Assembly (NCBI GenBank): GCA_945787555.1
Contig: CALZJG010000132.1
Coordinates: 1 to 47,035 of the forward strand
Length of the DNA stretch: 47,035 bases
Direction: 5' to 3'
DNA from: an uncultured Chromatiaceae bacterium
GTDB taxonomy: Bacteria > Pseudomonadota > Gammaproteobacteria > DRLM01
The translations under genes were made by a program, and so were the position numbers. Shown in pieces: positions 18,751-27,317 of this stretch. Each line of letters starts with the position of its first letter. Positions within the stretch are counted from its first letter, which is position 1. Under the pieces are notes generated by a model that saw nothing but the letters and a program-made list of their open reading frames with translations, did not search any database and was not told the origin of the DNA.

Positions 18751-19545
18751 ATGCAACCGCTACTCAATATTGCCGTCACGGCGGCCCGCAAGGCGGGCGC
18801 CATTATCACCCGATCGGTCGACCGACTCGACACGTTGTCGATCAGCGCCAAGGGTTACAACGACTACGTCAGCGAAGTCGATCGCGCGGCGGAACAGGAA
18901 ATCATCTACACCATCCACAAAGCCTACCCCCAACACGGGATACTGGCTGAAGAAAGCGGCGCACAGGGTGATGATGAATTTCAGTGGATCATTGATCCTC
19001 TCGACGGCACCACCAATTTTCTGCACGGTTTTCCCCAATTCGCGGTCTCTATCGGCCTGCGACACAAGGGTCGCTTGGAAGTAGCGGTGGTGTACGACCC
19101 GCTGCGCCAAGAGTTGTTTACCGGCTTGCGCGGCGGCGGCGCCAAACTGGACGACCGTCGCATCCGTGTCAGCAAGGCGCGCAGTCTGGAAGGGACCTTG
19201 CTGGGCACCGGCTTCCCGTTCCGGGATCAGACCCACGTCGATGCCTATCTGGCCATGTTCAAAGATTTCCTGCCACGAACCGCCGGCATCCGTCGTGCCG
19301 GCTCGGCCGCCTTGGACCTGGCCTATGTCGCGGCAGGCCGCCTGGACGGCTTCTGGGAGATCGGCCTCAATCCCTGGGATATGGCTGGCGGCATCCTGCT
19401 GATTCAAGAAGCGGGTGGCCTGGTCAGCGATTTACGCGGCGGGCATAGTTTTTTCGAAACCGGCAACCTGGTGACCGGCAATCCCAAGGTGCTCAAAGCC
19501 ATGCTGCAAGTCATCCAGCCGCATCTGACCCCCGCGCTCAAGTAA
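18751..19545 (+). CDS. suhB: inositol-1-monophosphatase SuhB
   Basis: Mg2+-dependent, Li+-sensitive inositol monophosphatase family, 264 residues; in E. coli SuhB also binds the NusA/rRNA antitermination complex. Metal-site motifs are EESG near residue 69, the signature DPLDGTTNFLHGFP near 86-99, and WDMAGGILLIQEAGG near 210-224. Length is typical (about 267). The ATG at 18751 has only a weak AAGG upstream. It is the first gene on the plus strand of this part, followed after 78 bases by a sulfurtransferase gene. Confidence 0.95.
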   Translation: MQPLLNIAVTAARKAGAIITRSVDRLDTLSISAKGYNDYVSEVDRAAEQEIIYTIHKAYPQHGILAEESGAQGDDEFQWIIDPLDGTTNFLHGFPQFAVSIGLRHKGRLEVAVVYDPLRQELFTGLRGGGAKLDDRRIRVSKARSLEGTLLGTGFPFRDQTHVDAYLAMFKDFLPRTAGIRRAGSAALDLAYVAAGRLDGFWEIGLNPWDMAGGILLIQEAGGLVSDLRGGHSFFETGNLVTGNPKVLKAMLQVIQPHLTPALK

Positions 19546-19623
19546 GCGCTAGCCCTGACTTCGACAACGGCAGTAGAATGACCCGATTGCCATGCGGGCC
19601 CGAACCTCGCCCAGGAGCCGCTC

Positions 19624-20442
19624 ATGACTCAGGCGCATCGACCCCTCGTTGTAGAACCGGACCAACTGCAACTACACATCGGCGACCCCGCGGTCTTGAC
19701 CGTGGACCTTTCCCAAGGCGCAGTGCACGGCCAATATCACGTCCCCGGCGCGCTACACCTGGATTACGACCAAATCGTCACGCAGCGGCCACCGGTGATG
19801 GGGCTCGTGCCCGAGGCGCGCCTACTGGCCGATGTTTTCTCCACGCTGGGACTCACCCCCGACACCCATGTCGTGGCCTACGACGATGAAGGCGGCGGCA
19901 AGGCCTGTCGCTTGCTGTGGACGCTGGCAGTCTTGGGTCATCGTCAGTATTCACTGCTTAACGGCGGCCTTCATGCCTGGGTGAACGAGAACCACCCGAT
20001 CAACAATGGCGCCCGCGAACATAGGCCGAGTCATTACCCGCTCGAGATCAGCTCTGACCCTATCGCCGATCTGGCCTGGATCAAGGAACATCTACACGAT
20101 CCGCGCGTCACCATCGTCGATGCGCGCACTCCGGAAGAATATTCTGGCGCGGATCTGCGCACTCAACGCGGCGGCCATATCCCCGGCGCTGTGAACGTGG
20201 AGTGGACCCGCGCCATCGATCAGAAACGTCATCTGCGCTTGAAATCGGAAGACGACTTGCGGACCCTTTACGAGCCGCTGGGTGTGACGTCTGACAAGCA
20301 AGTCGTAGTTTATTGTCAGACCCATCACCGTTCGGCGCACACCTGGTTCGTATTGCGACATGTGCTCGGTTATCCGCTCGTCAAAGGCTATCCCGGTTCC
20401 TGGTCCGAATGGGGCAACAGCGCGGATACGCCCATAGAATAG
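19624..20442 (+). CDS. sulfurtransferase with two rhodanese domains
   Basis: Thiosulfate/3-mercaptopyruvate sulfurtransferase-type protein, 272 residues, cytoplasmic (no signal). Domain one (about 8-125) includes HVPGALHLDYD and VVAYDDEGGGKACR and is the inactive structural copy. Domain two (about 145-268) has VDARTPEEY, GGHIPGAVNVEW and the active loop with catalytic Cys231 (VVYCQTHHRSAH). That loop does not match the standard thiosulfate (CRKGVT) or mercaptopyruvate (CGSGVT) loops, so the donor is unclear. AGGAG lies upstream of the ATG. The neighbouring cysteine and Fe-S genes suggest a sulfur-handling role. Confidence 0.9.
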   Translation: MTQAHRPLVVEPDQLQLHIGDPAVLTVDLSQGAVHGQYHVPGALHLDYDQIVTQRPPVMGLVPEARLLADVFSTLGLTPDTHVVAYDDEGGGKACRLLWTLAVLGHRQYSLLNGGLHAWVNENHPINNGAREHRPSHYPLEISSDPIADLAWIKEHLHDPRVTIVDARTPEEYSGADLRTQRGGHIPGAVNVEWTRAIDQKRHLRLKSEDDLRTLYEPLGVTSDKQVVVYCQTHHRSAHTWFVLRHVLGYPLVKGYPGSWSEWGNSADTPIE

Positions 20443-20513
20443 AGCCATCCACTTTTTCACCGGCCGGCTCGCCCTAGCGATGCAGCAGGCCTGAGACCAA
20501 TTGCTCGCACAAT

Positions 20514-23141
20514 ATGAATCAGACTACCGCCCCCGACCTTAGCGCTCACACGCCGATGATGCAGCAATACCTGCGCATCAAGAGCGAATTTCCGCACATG
20601 TTGGTGTTCTACCGCATGGGCGATTTCTACGAACTGTTTTTTGACGACGCACGCCGCGCGGCCGCGCTGCTGGACATCACCCTCACCGCGCGCGGCCAGT
20701 CGGCCGGCGAGCCCATTCCCATGGCCGGGGTGCCTTACCACGCGGCGGAAAGTTACCTCGCGCGTTTGGTGCACGCCGGCGAATCGATCGCCATCTGCGA
20801 ACAAATCGGCGACCCGGCCAAATCGAAGGGGCCGGTGGAGCGGCAAGTGGCGCGCATCGTCACCCCCGGCACGATCACCGACGAAGCATTGCTGGAGGAA
20901 CGGCGCGATAATTTGCTTGCCGCCTTGCATCACAGCGGCGAGACCTACGGCCTGGCGTGGCTGGATCTGAGCAGCGGTCAGTTCACGGTGATGGAAGTGC
21001 GCGAGCGCGACGCCGTCGGCGACGAATTGGCACGGCTGCGTCCCGCCGAATTGTTGCTGAGCGAGGAGTTCACCGATCCCGTCCTGCTGGCCGAACGTGC
21101 GGGAATACGCCGCCTGCCGCCGTGGCATTTCGAAGCGCCCAGCGCCGTGCGTCTGCTCACCGCGCAATTGGGCGTGCGTGACCTGGCCGGTTACGGTTGC
21201 GAACAGCTGTACACGGCGGTGGCCGCCGCCGGCAGTCTGGTGCAATACGCGCGCGACACCCAACGCCAGGCCTTGCCGCATATCCAAGGACTGCGCGTCG
21301 AGCGCCGCGAGGACGCGGTGATCCTCGACGGCGCCAGCCGCCGCAATCTCGAACTTGAAACCAATCTCTCCGGCGGTGACGAACACACCCTTGCCGCGGT
21401 GATGGACCGTACTGCCACCGCCATGGGCAGTCGTCTGTTGCGGCGCTGGCTCAATCGCCCGCTGCGCACGCGCGCGACGTTGCGCCTGCGTCATCACTGC
21501 GTCGCCACCTTGGCCGAGAGTCGCCGCTATGCTGACGTACATGAATTAATGCGTCGCATCGGCGACATCGAGCGTATCCTCGCGCGCGTCGCCCTCAAGT
21601 CTGCCCGCCCGCGTGATTTGCTGCGCCTCGGCGAGGCGTTGGGCACCTTGCCGGCTGTGCATGAAACATTGCATGCCTTGGACGCGCCGCGTCTGACCGA
21701 ACTGCTACAAACCATCGGCACCTTTCCTGAACAACACACCCTGCTGCAGCGCGCCCTGATCGACAATCCACCCATGACCATCCGCGACGGCGGGGTCATC
21801 GCGCCGGGTTACGACAGCGAGTTGGACGAACTGCGCGGCTTGAGCGAGAACGCCGGTCAGTTTCTCGTCGACTTGGAAACGCGCGAGCGCGAACGCACCG
21901 GCCTGCCTACGCTCAAGGTGAGTTACAACCGTGTGCACGGCTATTACATCGAAATCAGCCGCGCTCAGGCCGCCAAAGCGCCCGCCGATTACATCCGCCG
22001 CCAAACCCTCAAGGGCGCGGAGCGTTTCATTACACCCGAGCTGAAAGCGTTCGAAGACAAAGCGCTGAGCGCGCGCGAACGCGCCCTGGCGCGCGAGAAA
22101 GGCCTCTACGAGGAAATACTGGACCTGTTGGCGCCCGAGTTGCCGCGTCTGCAAGACGCCGCCGCCGCGTTGGCCGAATTGGACGCCCTCAACAATCTCG
22201 CCGAGCGCGCCGAGAGCCTCAACCTCAGCCGCCCCGAACTCAGCGACGAGCCCGGCTTGCACATCGTCGGCGGCCGTCATCCAGTGGTCGAGCAAACCCT
22301 AGCCACCCCCTTCGTGCCCAACGACGCGCAGCTCGACGAACAGCGCCGCATGCTTATCATCACCGGCCCCAACATGGGCGGCAAATCCACATTCATGCGT
22401 CAAGTGGCGCTGATCGCCTTGCTCGCCCACATCGGCAGCTTCGTGCCCGCCGAACGCGCCCGCCTCGGCCCCATCGACCGCATCTACACCCGTATCGGCG
22501 CCGCCGACGACCTGGCCTCGGGGCGCTCCACTTTCATGGTGGAAATGACCGAGACCGCCAACATCCTGCACAACGCCACCGCGCAAAGCCTGGTCATCAT
22601 GGATGAAATCGGCCGCGGCACCAGCACCTTCGACGGCCTGTCGCTGGCCTGGGCCTGCGCCGAACACTTGGCCTGCGAAGTACGCGCGCTGACGCTGTTC
22701 GCCACCCACTATTTCGAACTCACCGCCCTGCCCGAGAGCTGGGACTTCGTCGCCAACGTACACCTCGACGCCGTCGAGCACGGCGACAGCATCGTGTTCC
22801 TGCACGCCGTCAAAGACGGCCCCGCCAATCAAAGCTACGGGCTGCAAGTGGCGGCGCTGGCCGGCGTGCCGCGCCCGGTCATCACGCAAGCCAAACGCAA
22901 GCTCATCGAACTCGAAGCCCACAGCATTAAGTCCGACACCCACACGCCCTCGCAACAAATCGCCTTGTTCAGCGACGCAACGCCGCATCCGGCGATCACC
23001 GCCCTGGAGGCACTCGACCCGGATCAACTCAGCCCGCGCGAGGCGTTGGAACAGTTGTATCGGCTACGCGACATGACCAATGCGCCTAGCCGAGGCTGTG
23101 CCAGCGCTGGCACCGAACCACAAACTAGCCTCAAGGGATAG
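20514..23141 (+). CDS. mutS: DNA mismatch repair protein MutS
   Basis: MutS recognises base mismatches and small loops and starts methyl-directed repair with MutL. 875 residues, normal length. The mismatch-binding Phe-x-Glu motif is Phe38-Tyr39-Glu40 in [11 protein letters not shown]. The connector, core and clamp regions follow, then the ABC-type ATPase with Walker [10 protein letters not shown] near 618, Walker [14 protein letters not shown] near 700 and the FATHYFELT motif. The C-terminal end ([20 protein letters not shown]) is the tetramerisation segment. Not in an operon with recA or cinA here; the next gene is over 700 bases away. Intact. Confidence 0.98.
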   Translation: MNQTTAPDLSAHTPMMQQYLRIKSEFPHMLVFYRMGDFYELFFDDARRAAALLDITLTARGQSAGEPIPMAGVPYHAAESYLARLVHAGESIAICEQIGDPAKSKGPVERQVARIVTPGTITDEALLEERRDNLLAALHHSGETYGLAWLDLSSGQFTVMEVRERDAVGDELARLRPAELLLSEEFTDPVLLAERAGIRRLPPWHFEAPSAVRLLTAQLGVRDLAGYGCEQLYTAVAAAGSLVQYARDTQRQALPHIQGLRVERREDAVILDGASRRNLELETNLSGGDEHTLAAVMDRTATAMGSRLLRRWLNRPLRTRATLRLRHHCVATLAESRRYADVHELMRRIGDIERILARVALKSARPRDLLRLGEALGTLPAVHETLHALDAPRLTELLQTIGTFPEQHTLLQRALIDNPPMTIRDGGVIAPGYDSELDELRGLSENAGQFLVDLETRERERTGLPTLKVSYNRVHGYYIEISRAQAAKAPADYIRRQTLKGAERFITPELKAFEDKALSARERALAREKGLYEEILDLLAPELPRLQDAAAALAELDALNNLAERAESLNLSRPELSDEPGLHIVGGRHPVVEQTLATPFVPNDAQLDEQRRMLIITGPNMGGKSTFMRQVALIALLAHIGSFVPAERARLGPIDRIYTRIGAADDLASGRSTFMVEMTETANILHNATAQSLVIMDEIGRGTSTFDGLSLAWACAEHLACEVRALTLFATHYFELTALPESWDFVANVHLDAVEHGDSIVFLHAVKDGPANQSYGLQVAALAGVPRPVITQAKRKLIELEAHSIKSDTHTPSQQIALFSDATPHPAITALEALDPDQLSPREALEQLYRLRDMTNAPSRGCASAGTEPQTSLKG

Positions 23142-23848
23142 CATTGCTCCCGCCCGACGTCACCGCGCCAATAGTGAGGAAGTCGACACCAGCGGAGGTG
23201 TAGATCCATTTCAACGTCATCCTCGCCGTAGTTGAGGCGGTCAACCACACGGTCGAACCGGGTGCTGCGCCGGGCGCAGTGACTAACGCCGTTACTCACC
23301 ATGTTAAATAGGACGTAGTCACGCGCGGGAGTCTCACTTTCTGACCCGGCCGCGCTGCCACCCCACGACGTCCACACGCACGCGCCCGTAATCGCAGGGT
23401 GGACTTACGGGCAGGAGAATGCGGCCGCGGCCACCGGCGGACGAGGAGATGATCCGGCCCGAATCTGATCGTGGTGCTCGCCTGCTCCAGCTAGGGCGGC
23501 GCGAACCGCTCCTTGAGCGCTAAGCCCTGCGAGTGCATCCTTCCCCTCGCTAGCGCGGCCGAGAGTGAGTGTATGGGCGAGTGAACGATGGCCTATCGGG
23601 TCGGTGATGATTGCATCACATGCCAATACACCGATAGCAGGGTGGTCTGCCCGATGGGCTGCTAATAAGCGACTCGCGACTCTATTTTTTCCCCGACCGG
23701 CCGATCAATTTGCACGTAGGTTGCGTCATCCTGCGCTATCATCTTGAGATGGCGAACGTCGAGAGCATCACCAACCGGTGGCCCAGCGAACCTGACAGCT
23801 TCGGCCTCGCATGAACGGCGCAAGGTCTCTAACAAGCCTGACCGTACT
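23142..23848. other. long gap with degenerate sequence and a fdxA fragment
   Basis: Over 700 bases between mutS and the desaturase gene. The only piece I can name is the broken fdxA copy at 23588-23665. A minus-strand open frame over 23024-23377 gives some coding-like residues (DYVLFNMVSNGVSHC... RFDRVVDRLNYGEDD), but it runs into the mutS 3' end, has no family I know and may be decayed. The rest shows short frames full of stops. Confidence 0.5.
23588..23665 (+). pseudogene. truncated 7Fe ferredoxin (fdxA) copy
   Basis: Twenty-five codons starting ATG at 23588 read MAYRVGDDCITCQYTDSRVV then CPMGC and a stop. They align with the first 25 residues of the intact fdxA at 26994 with most residues identical or similar. 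The third cluster Cys of the first motif is Ser here and the frame ends after the second motif begins, so it cannot hold clusters. The 26 bases of CCCCTCGC(T/C)AGC...GGCCGAGAG sequence upstream (about 23546) also match those upstream of fdxA (about 26906), showing that promoter-side DNA was copied too. Confidence 0.8.
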
Positions 23849-24703
23849 ATGAACTTGTTTCTGCAGAACTATGAACCGCTGATCCGCGTGGCCGCCTTTT
23901 TCGGGCTGTTCGCCCTGCTGTATCTGTGGGAAGCGCGGGCTCCCCGCCGCTCCCTGGGGAAGGCCAAAGGTCAGCGCTGGTGGACCAATATCGGCATGCT
24001 GGTGATCGCCAGTATCCTGGTGCGCTTCGTGTTTCCGACCGCCGCCGCCGGCATCGCCCTGATCGGGGAAGAGCAGCAATGGGGCGTGCTGCACATGGTG
24101 GGGCTCCCCCCTCTCATACACATCCTGGCGGCGCTGTTGATCCTGGATCTGTCCCTCTATCTACAACATGTGATGTTTCACACCCTGCCCCTGCTGTGGC
24201 GCTTCCACCGGGTGCATCACGCCGATACGGATACCGATATCAGCACCGGACTGCGCTTTCACCCCATCGAAATCCTGCTCTCCATGCTGATCAAGTTTCT
24301 CACCATCGCAGCCCTGGGCGCTCCCTTTGTCGCGGTGGTGATTTTCGAAGTGGTGCTGAACGCCACCTCGATGTTCGATCACTCAAATATCAAGATACCT
24401 GTCAGGATCGAGCGTCGGCTGCGCTGGTTCATCGTCACCCCGGACATGCACCGCATTCATCATTCCACGCGACCGCGGGAAACCAACAGCAATTTCTCTT
24501 TCAATATCTCCCTCTGGGACCGCCTGTTCGGCACCTATACCCAGGAGCCCAGCGGCGGGCAGGAGGGCATGACCTTGGGTCTAAAGGAGTTCCGCCACCC
24601 CAAATGGCAGACCCTGCGTTGGGTGCTGTACATGCCGTTTGTGACCAACGTACCCAACTACCTGATCAGCACCCACAAGGACGACGAGTCCCTCAATCGC
24701 TGA
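23849..24703 (+). CDS. sterol desaturase/fatty acid hydroxylase family protein
   Basis: Integral membrane di-iron oxygenase of the fatty acid hydroxylase superfamily, 284 residues. Histidine boxes are HVMFH (about 108), HRVHH (about 121), then HIPIE-like FHPIE, a conserved FDHSN, and HRIHHS near 205. Four or so hydrophobic segments precede and separate them. Such enzymes hydroxylate or desaturate lipids; the substrate is not readable from sequence. The ATG at 23849 is chosen because homology begins there; the frame is open for 35 more codons with no family features. It converges with the GGDEF-EAL gene, 8 bases away. Both lie between two fdxA copies, which suggests they came together. Confidence 0.88.
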   Translation: MNLFLQNYEPLIRVAAFFGLFALLYLWEARAPRRSLGKAKGQRWWTNIGMLVIASILVRFVFPTAAAGIALIGEEQQWGVLHMVGLPPLIHILAALLILDLSLYLQHVMFHTLPLLWRFHRVHHADTDTDISTGLRFHPIEILLSMLIKFLTIAALGAPFVAVVIFEVVLNATSMFDHSNIKIPVRIERRLRWFIVTPDMHRIHHSTRPRETNSNFSFNISLWDRLFGTYTQEPSGGQEGMTLGLKEFRHPKWQTLRWVLYMPFVTNVPNYLISTHKDDESLNR

Positions 24704-24711
24704 GGGGCTGG

Positions 24712-26451
24712 CTAGGCCCCGCCCTGGCCTTCGGCCGCGACCCGGGGCACCCCGACGTCGTCTCCCTCCACGACGTCGCGTAGATAGTCCGCCATGGGCG
24801 TTGGCCTGCCGAGCGCATAGCCCTGGGCGTAATCGACCCCCAGGCCCCGCACCGCGGCCAGTATCTCCTCCGACTCCACAAACTCTGCAATGGTCTTTTT
24901 TTCCAAGATATGGCCGATGTGATTGATCACTTCCACCATGGCGCGGGTGGCCTCATCTTTGAGAATATCGCGGACGAATCCCCCGTCGATTTTTAGAAAA
25001 TCCACCGGCAGGCTTTTCAAATAGCCAAAGGAGGACAGGCCACTACCGAAATCGTCCAGGGAAATCCGGCAACCCAATCCCTGCAACCGCTGACACAAAG
25101 TCACTGCCTTGTGCATATTGGAGATGGCCACGGTCTCGGTGACCTCAAAGGTAATGCGCTGAGGGTCGACCTGGCACTCCCCCATCAGATCGATGATGTG
25201 GGTCACCAACTGCTCATCATTCAACGACTCGCCGGACAGGTTGATACTCAAGGCGGTGGGATGTTGTCGATTGAGTGTGCCCCAGGCCCGCAGCGCCGCC
25301 GCCAGGACCCAACGGTCGATCTTACGCATGAGATTGAAACGCTCGGCGGCCGGCAAAAAAGCCATCGGCGGCATCACCCGACCATCCGCCTCGCGTAGCC
25401 GCATCAACACCTCAAAATGCCTGGCTGCGGGCCTCTCGTCGTGCAGGGCGACGATGGGCTGCAGGTAGAGCGCCAGCTCGTCGTGATCCAGGGCATAGGT
25501 GATGCGGTTGACCCAGTGCATCTGACCATGACGCGCCTTGAGTTCCTGTTCATCGTACTCATAGACTTGGATGCAGTTTCGCCCTCGTTCCTTGGCACGA
25601 AAACAGGCATCATCCACCGCTGCCATCACCTCCACCGCTGAACCACTCTCCGCGGTGATCCCTATCACCCCCATACTCGCGCCGATGGAAAAGGTGGTCG
25701 CCCCCCAGGAGAAGCGGTAATCCTCAATGACTTGGCGGATACGTTCCAAGACGTCCAGCGACTGCTCCAGGTGACAATGTTCGAACAAGATGCCGAACTC
25801 GTCGCCGCCCCAACGGGCCACGGTATCGGTCTCCCTGACGTGACCGGTCAAGATCGTAGTGACTTGACGCAGCAGCTCGTCGCCCGCGGCGTGGCCGCTG
25901 GTATCGTTGACCACCTTGAAACGATCCAGATCTATGAAACACAACACGTGGCCGCTTTGGGTGTCGTAGGCATCGTTTAAGGCGCGCTGCAGGCGTCCCT
26001 CAAACTCGGTGCGATTAACCAGTCCGGTGAGAGAGTCCTGGGAAACCATTTGTTCCAGAGACCGAGTGCGTTCCCGAACCTGGCTCTCCAGATCCTGGGC
26101 CCGGGCCTTGAGTTTCTTGTTCAGCTTGAGGTTGAGGTGATCGGACTGGGCGAGGCGGTCCAGGGAGTGGTCGATGCGTAGCAACAACAAGAGCAACAGG
26201 CAGAAGATCACGGCAATGTTGATCCTTATCGCCAGGGGCTGCTCGATGACTAGAAACAGGGAGACCAACAACACCACGAAAAAGACCAGCACGCCATTGC
26301 GCAGACCGGAACACGCCGTCGTCCTGAGCTGACAATAATCACAGCGTTTGTAAGGTTTGATGCCCCGGCGGGCCAGCGCACAAGCGGGATTGTGATAGTG
26401 TTCCCCGAAGTTCGGGCCATCTTCAACGGCCCGCTGTTGTGATCTGGACAA
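24712..26451 (-). CDS. membrane GGDEF-EAL protein (c-di-GMP turnover)
   Basis: 579 residues. An N-terminal cytoplasmic part with a Cys cluster (CDYCQLRTTACSG, near 38-50) is followed by two membrane helices (about 52-70 and 75-92), a coiled coil (95-135), a GGDEF domain with intact GGDEF and an RETD inhibitory site, and an EAL domain. The EAL signature is EVL (HFEVLMRLRE), but catalytic Glu is kept, as are INLSGES, FEVTETVA, LDDFGSGLSSFGYLKSLPVDFLKIDG and the later Glu in IAEFVES, so hydrolysis is plausible. The start is TTG at 26451 with AGAGG seven bases upstream; no ATG exists before the GGDEF domain. The Cys-rich N-terminus might sense redox or metal; that is inference. Confidence 0.9.
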   Translation of the reverse strand: MSRSQQRAVEDGPNFGEHYHNPACALARRGIKPYKRCDYCQLRTTACSGLRNGVLVFFVVLLVSLFLVIEQPLAIRINIAVIFCLLLLLLLRIDHSLDRLAQSDHLNLKLNKKLKARAQDLESQVRERTRSLEQMVSQDSLTGLVNRTEFEGRLQRALNDAYDTQSGHVLCFIDLDRFKVVNDTSGHAAGDELLRQVTTILTGHVRETDTVARWGGDEFGILFEHCHLEQSLDVLERIRQVIEDYRFSWGATTFSIGASMGVIGITAESGSAVEVMAAVDDACFRAKERGRNCIQVYEYDEQELKARHGQMHWVNRITYALDHDELALYLQPIVALHDERPAARHFEVLMRLREADGRVMPPMAFLPAAERFNLMRKIDRWVLAAALRAWGTLNRQHPTALSINLSGESLNDEQLVTHIIDLMGECQVDPQRITFEVTETVAISNMHKAVTLCQRLQGLGCRISLDDFGSGLSSFGYLKSLPVDFLKIDGGFVRDILKDEATRAMVEVINHIGHILEKKTIAEFVESEEILAAVRGLGVDYAQGYALGRPTPMADYLRDVVEGDDVGVPRVAAEGQGGA

Positions 26452-26993
26452 GCTTCAGCCTCTGCTGGTGAGTCCGCTACACCGCGAACGATCACACCAT
26501 GGTGGCGCTACAACCCAGCTATCAGGCAGGCTTCTAGCGCAACCGCTCACCCCCAGACTGGGGGGGCACGGGTCGCGACCCGCTGATCAACCCCATGGGC
26601 CCGCTCCACCATCTAGCCACGGCGACATGTGCGCGCTCCTGCACTCCCTGTCGACCGGCCCTAGCCAAACCTTAGTTCAGCGAACCGGGCCTGGCAATGG
26701 GATCAGCGGGAACGCTCCCAGTGGCGCGCGGTGAGTGCCGACTATGCCCCTTAGACGGGCGTGGAGCCCGGCTACTGCACCGCCGTGTCCGCTCAGGCGA
26801 TTACCTCTAGCTGGGTAACAACAAGCACCTCGCCGTGATCCCGCTGAAGCGCCGCCGGCTGCCTTGAGGGGCGCTAGATCCCTCTTGCGGACCCGCCCCC
26901 CCTCGCCAGCAGGGCCGAGAGCGATTAACATAGCACCCCGCGCCAGGACGGCCCGCCAGAGCGGGCCTGGATCAAGTGAATTGGAGAGTAACG
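26452..26993. other. gap upstream of fdxA, no gene seen
   Basis: About 540 GC-rich bases. Open frames on both strands are short and show no known family. A 15-base palindrome CCCCCAG-A-CTGGGGG is at 26550-26564. The segment near 26906-26931 (CCCCTCGCCAGC...GAGAGCGA) matches sequence upstream of the truncated fdxA copy. The fdxA promoter should be in the last 100 bases; AAAT/GGAGAG at 26983-26988 is its ribosome site. Confidence 0.5.
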
Positions 26994-27317
26994 ATGACGT
27001 ATGTGGTTGGCGATAATTGCATCAAATGCAAATACACCGATTGCGTGGAAGTCTGCCCGGTGGACTGCTTTCACGAAGGCCCAAATTTTCTCGTGATTGA
27101 CCCGGAGGAGTGCATCGACTGCACCCTGTGCGAGCCAGAGTGCCCGGCGGAAGCCATTTTCGCCGAGGATGACGTGCCGGATGACCAGCAAGACTACACC
27201 GCACTCAACGCCGAATTGGCGAAAGATTGGCCGGTCATCACCGAGAAGAAAGACGCGCCCGAGGACGCCGACGAATGGAACGGCGTGAAGGGCAAGCTCG
27301 ACTATCTTGAGCGCTGA
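26994..27317 (+). CDS. fdxA: 7Fe ferredoxin FdxA
   Basis: Soluble seven-iron ferredoxin carrying one [3Fe-4S] and one [4Fe-4S] cluster, a low-potential electron carrier. 107 residues. Cys motifs are [17 protein letters not shown] at 9-25 and [12 protein letters not shown] at 40-51, with the usual acidic C-terminal extension. ATG at 26994 follows GGAGAG with good spacing. Its last 11 bases overlap the start of the nuclease gene, a coupling seen in related gammaproteobacteria. A broken partial copy lies 3.4 kb upstream. Confidence 0.96.
   Translation: MTYVVGDNCIKCKYTDCVEVCPVDCFHEGPNFLVIDPEECIDCTLCEPECPAEAIFAEDDVPDDQQDYTALNAELAKDWPVITEKKDAPEDADEWNGVKGKLDYLER

Noticed and set aside
20457-21542. 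Long minus-strand open frame inside mutS
   Set aside because: Antisense shadow of a GC-rich gene; no ribosome site and no family features. Same for 22299-23027 and 21705-22295.
23024-23377. Minus-strand open frame overlapping the mutS end
   Set aside because: Some coding-like residues but it overlaps mutS, lacks a ribosome site and matches no family I know; left as part of the gap.
26550-26564. Palindrome CCCCCAG-A-CTGGGGG as terminator
   Set aside because: One-base loop and no T tract; only a symmetric sequence.
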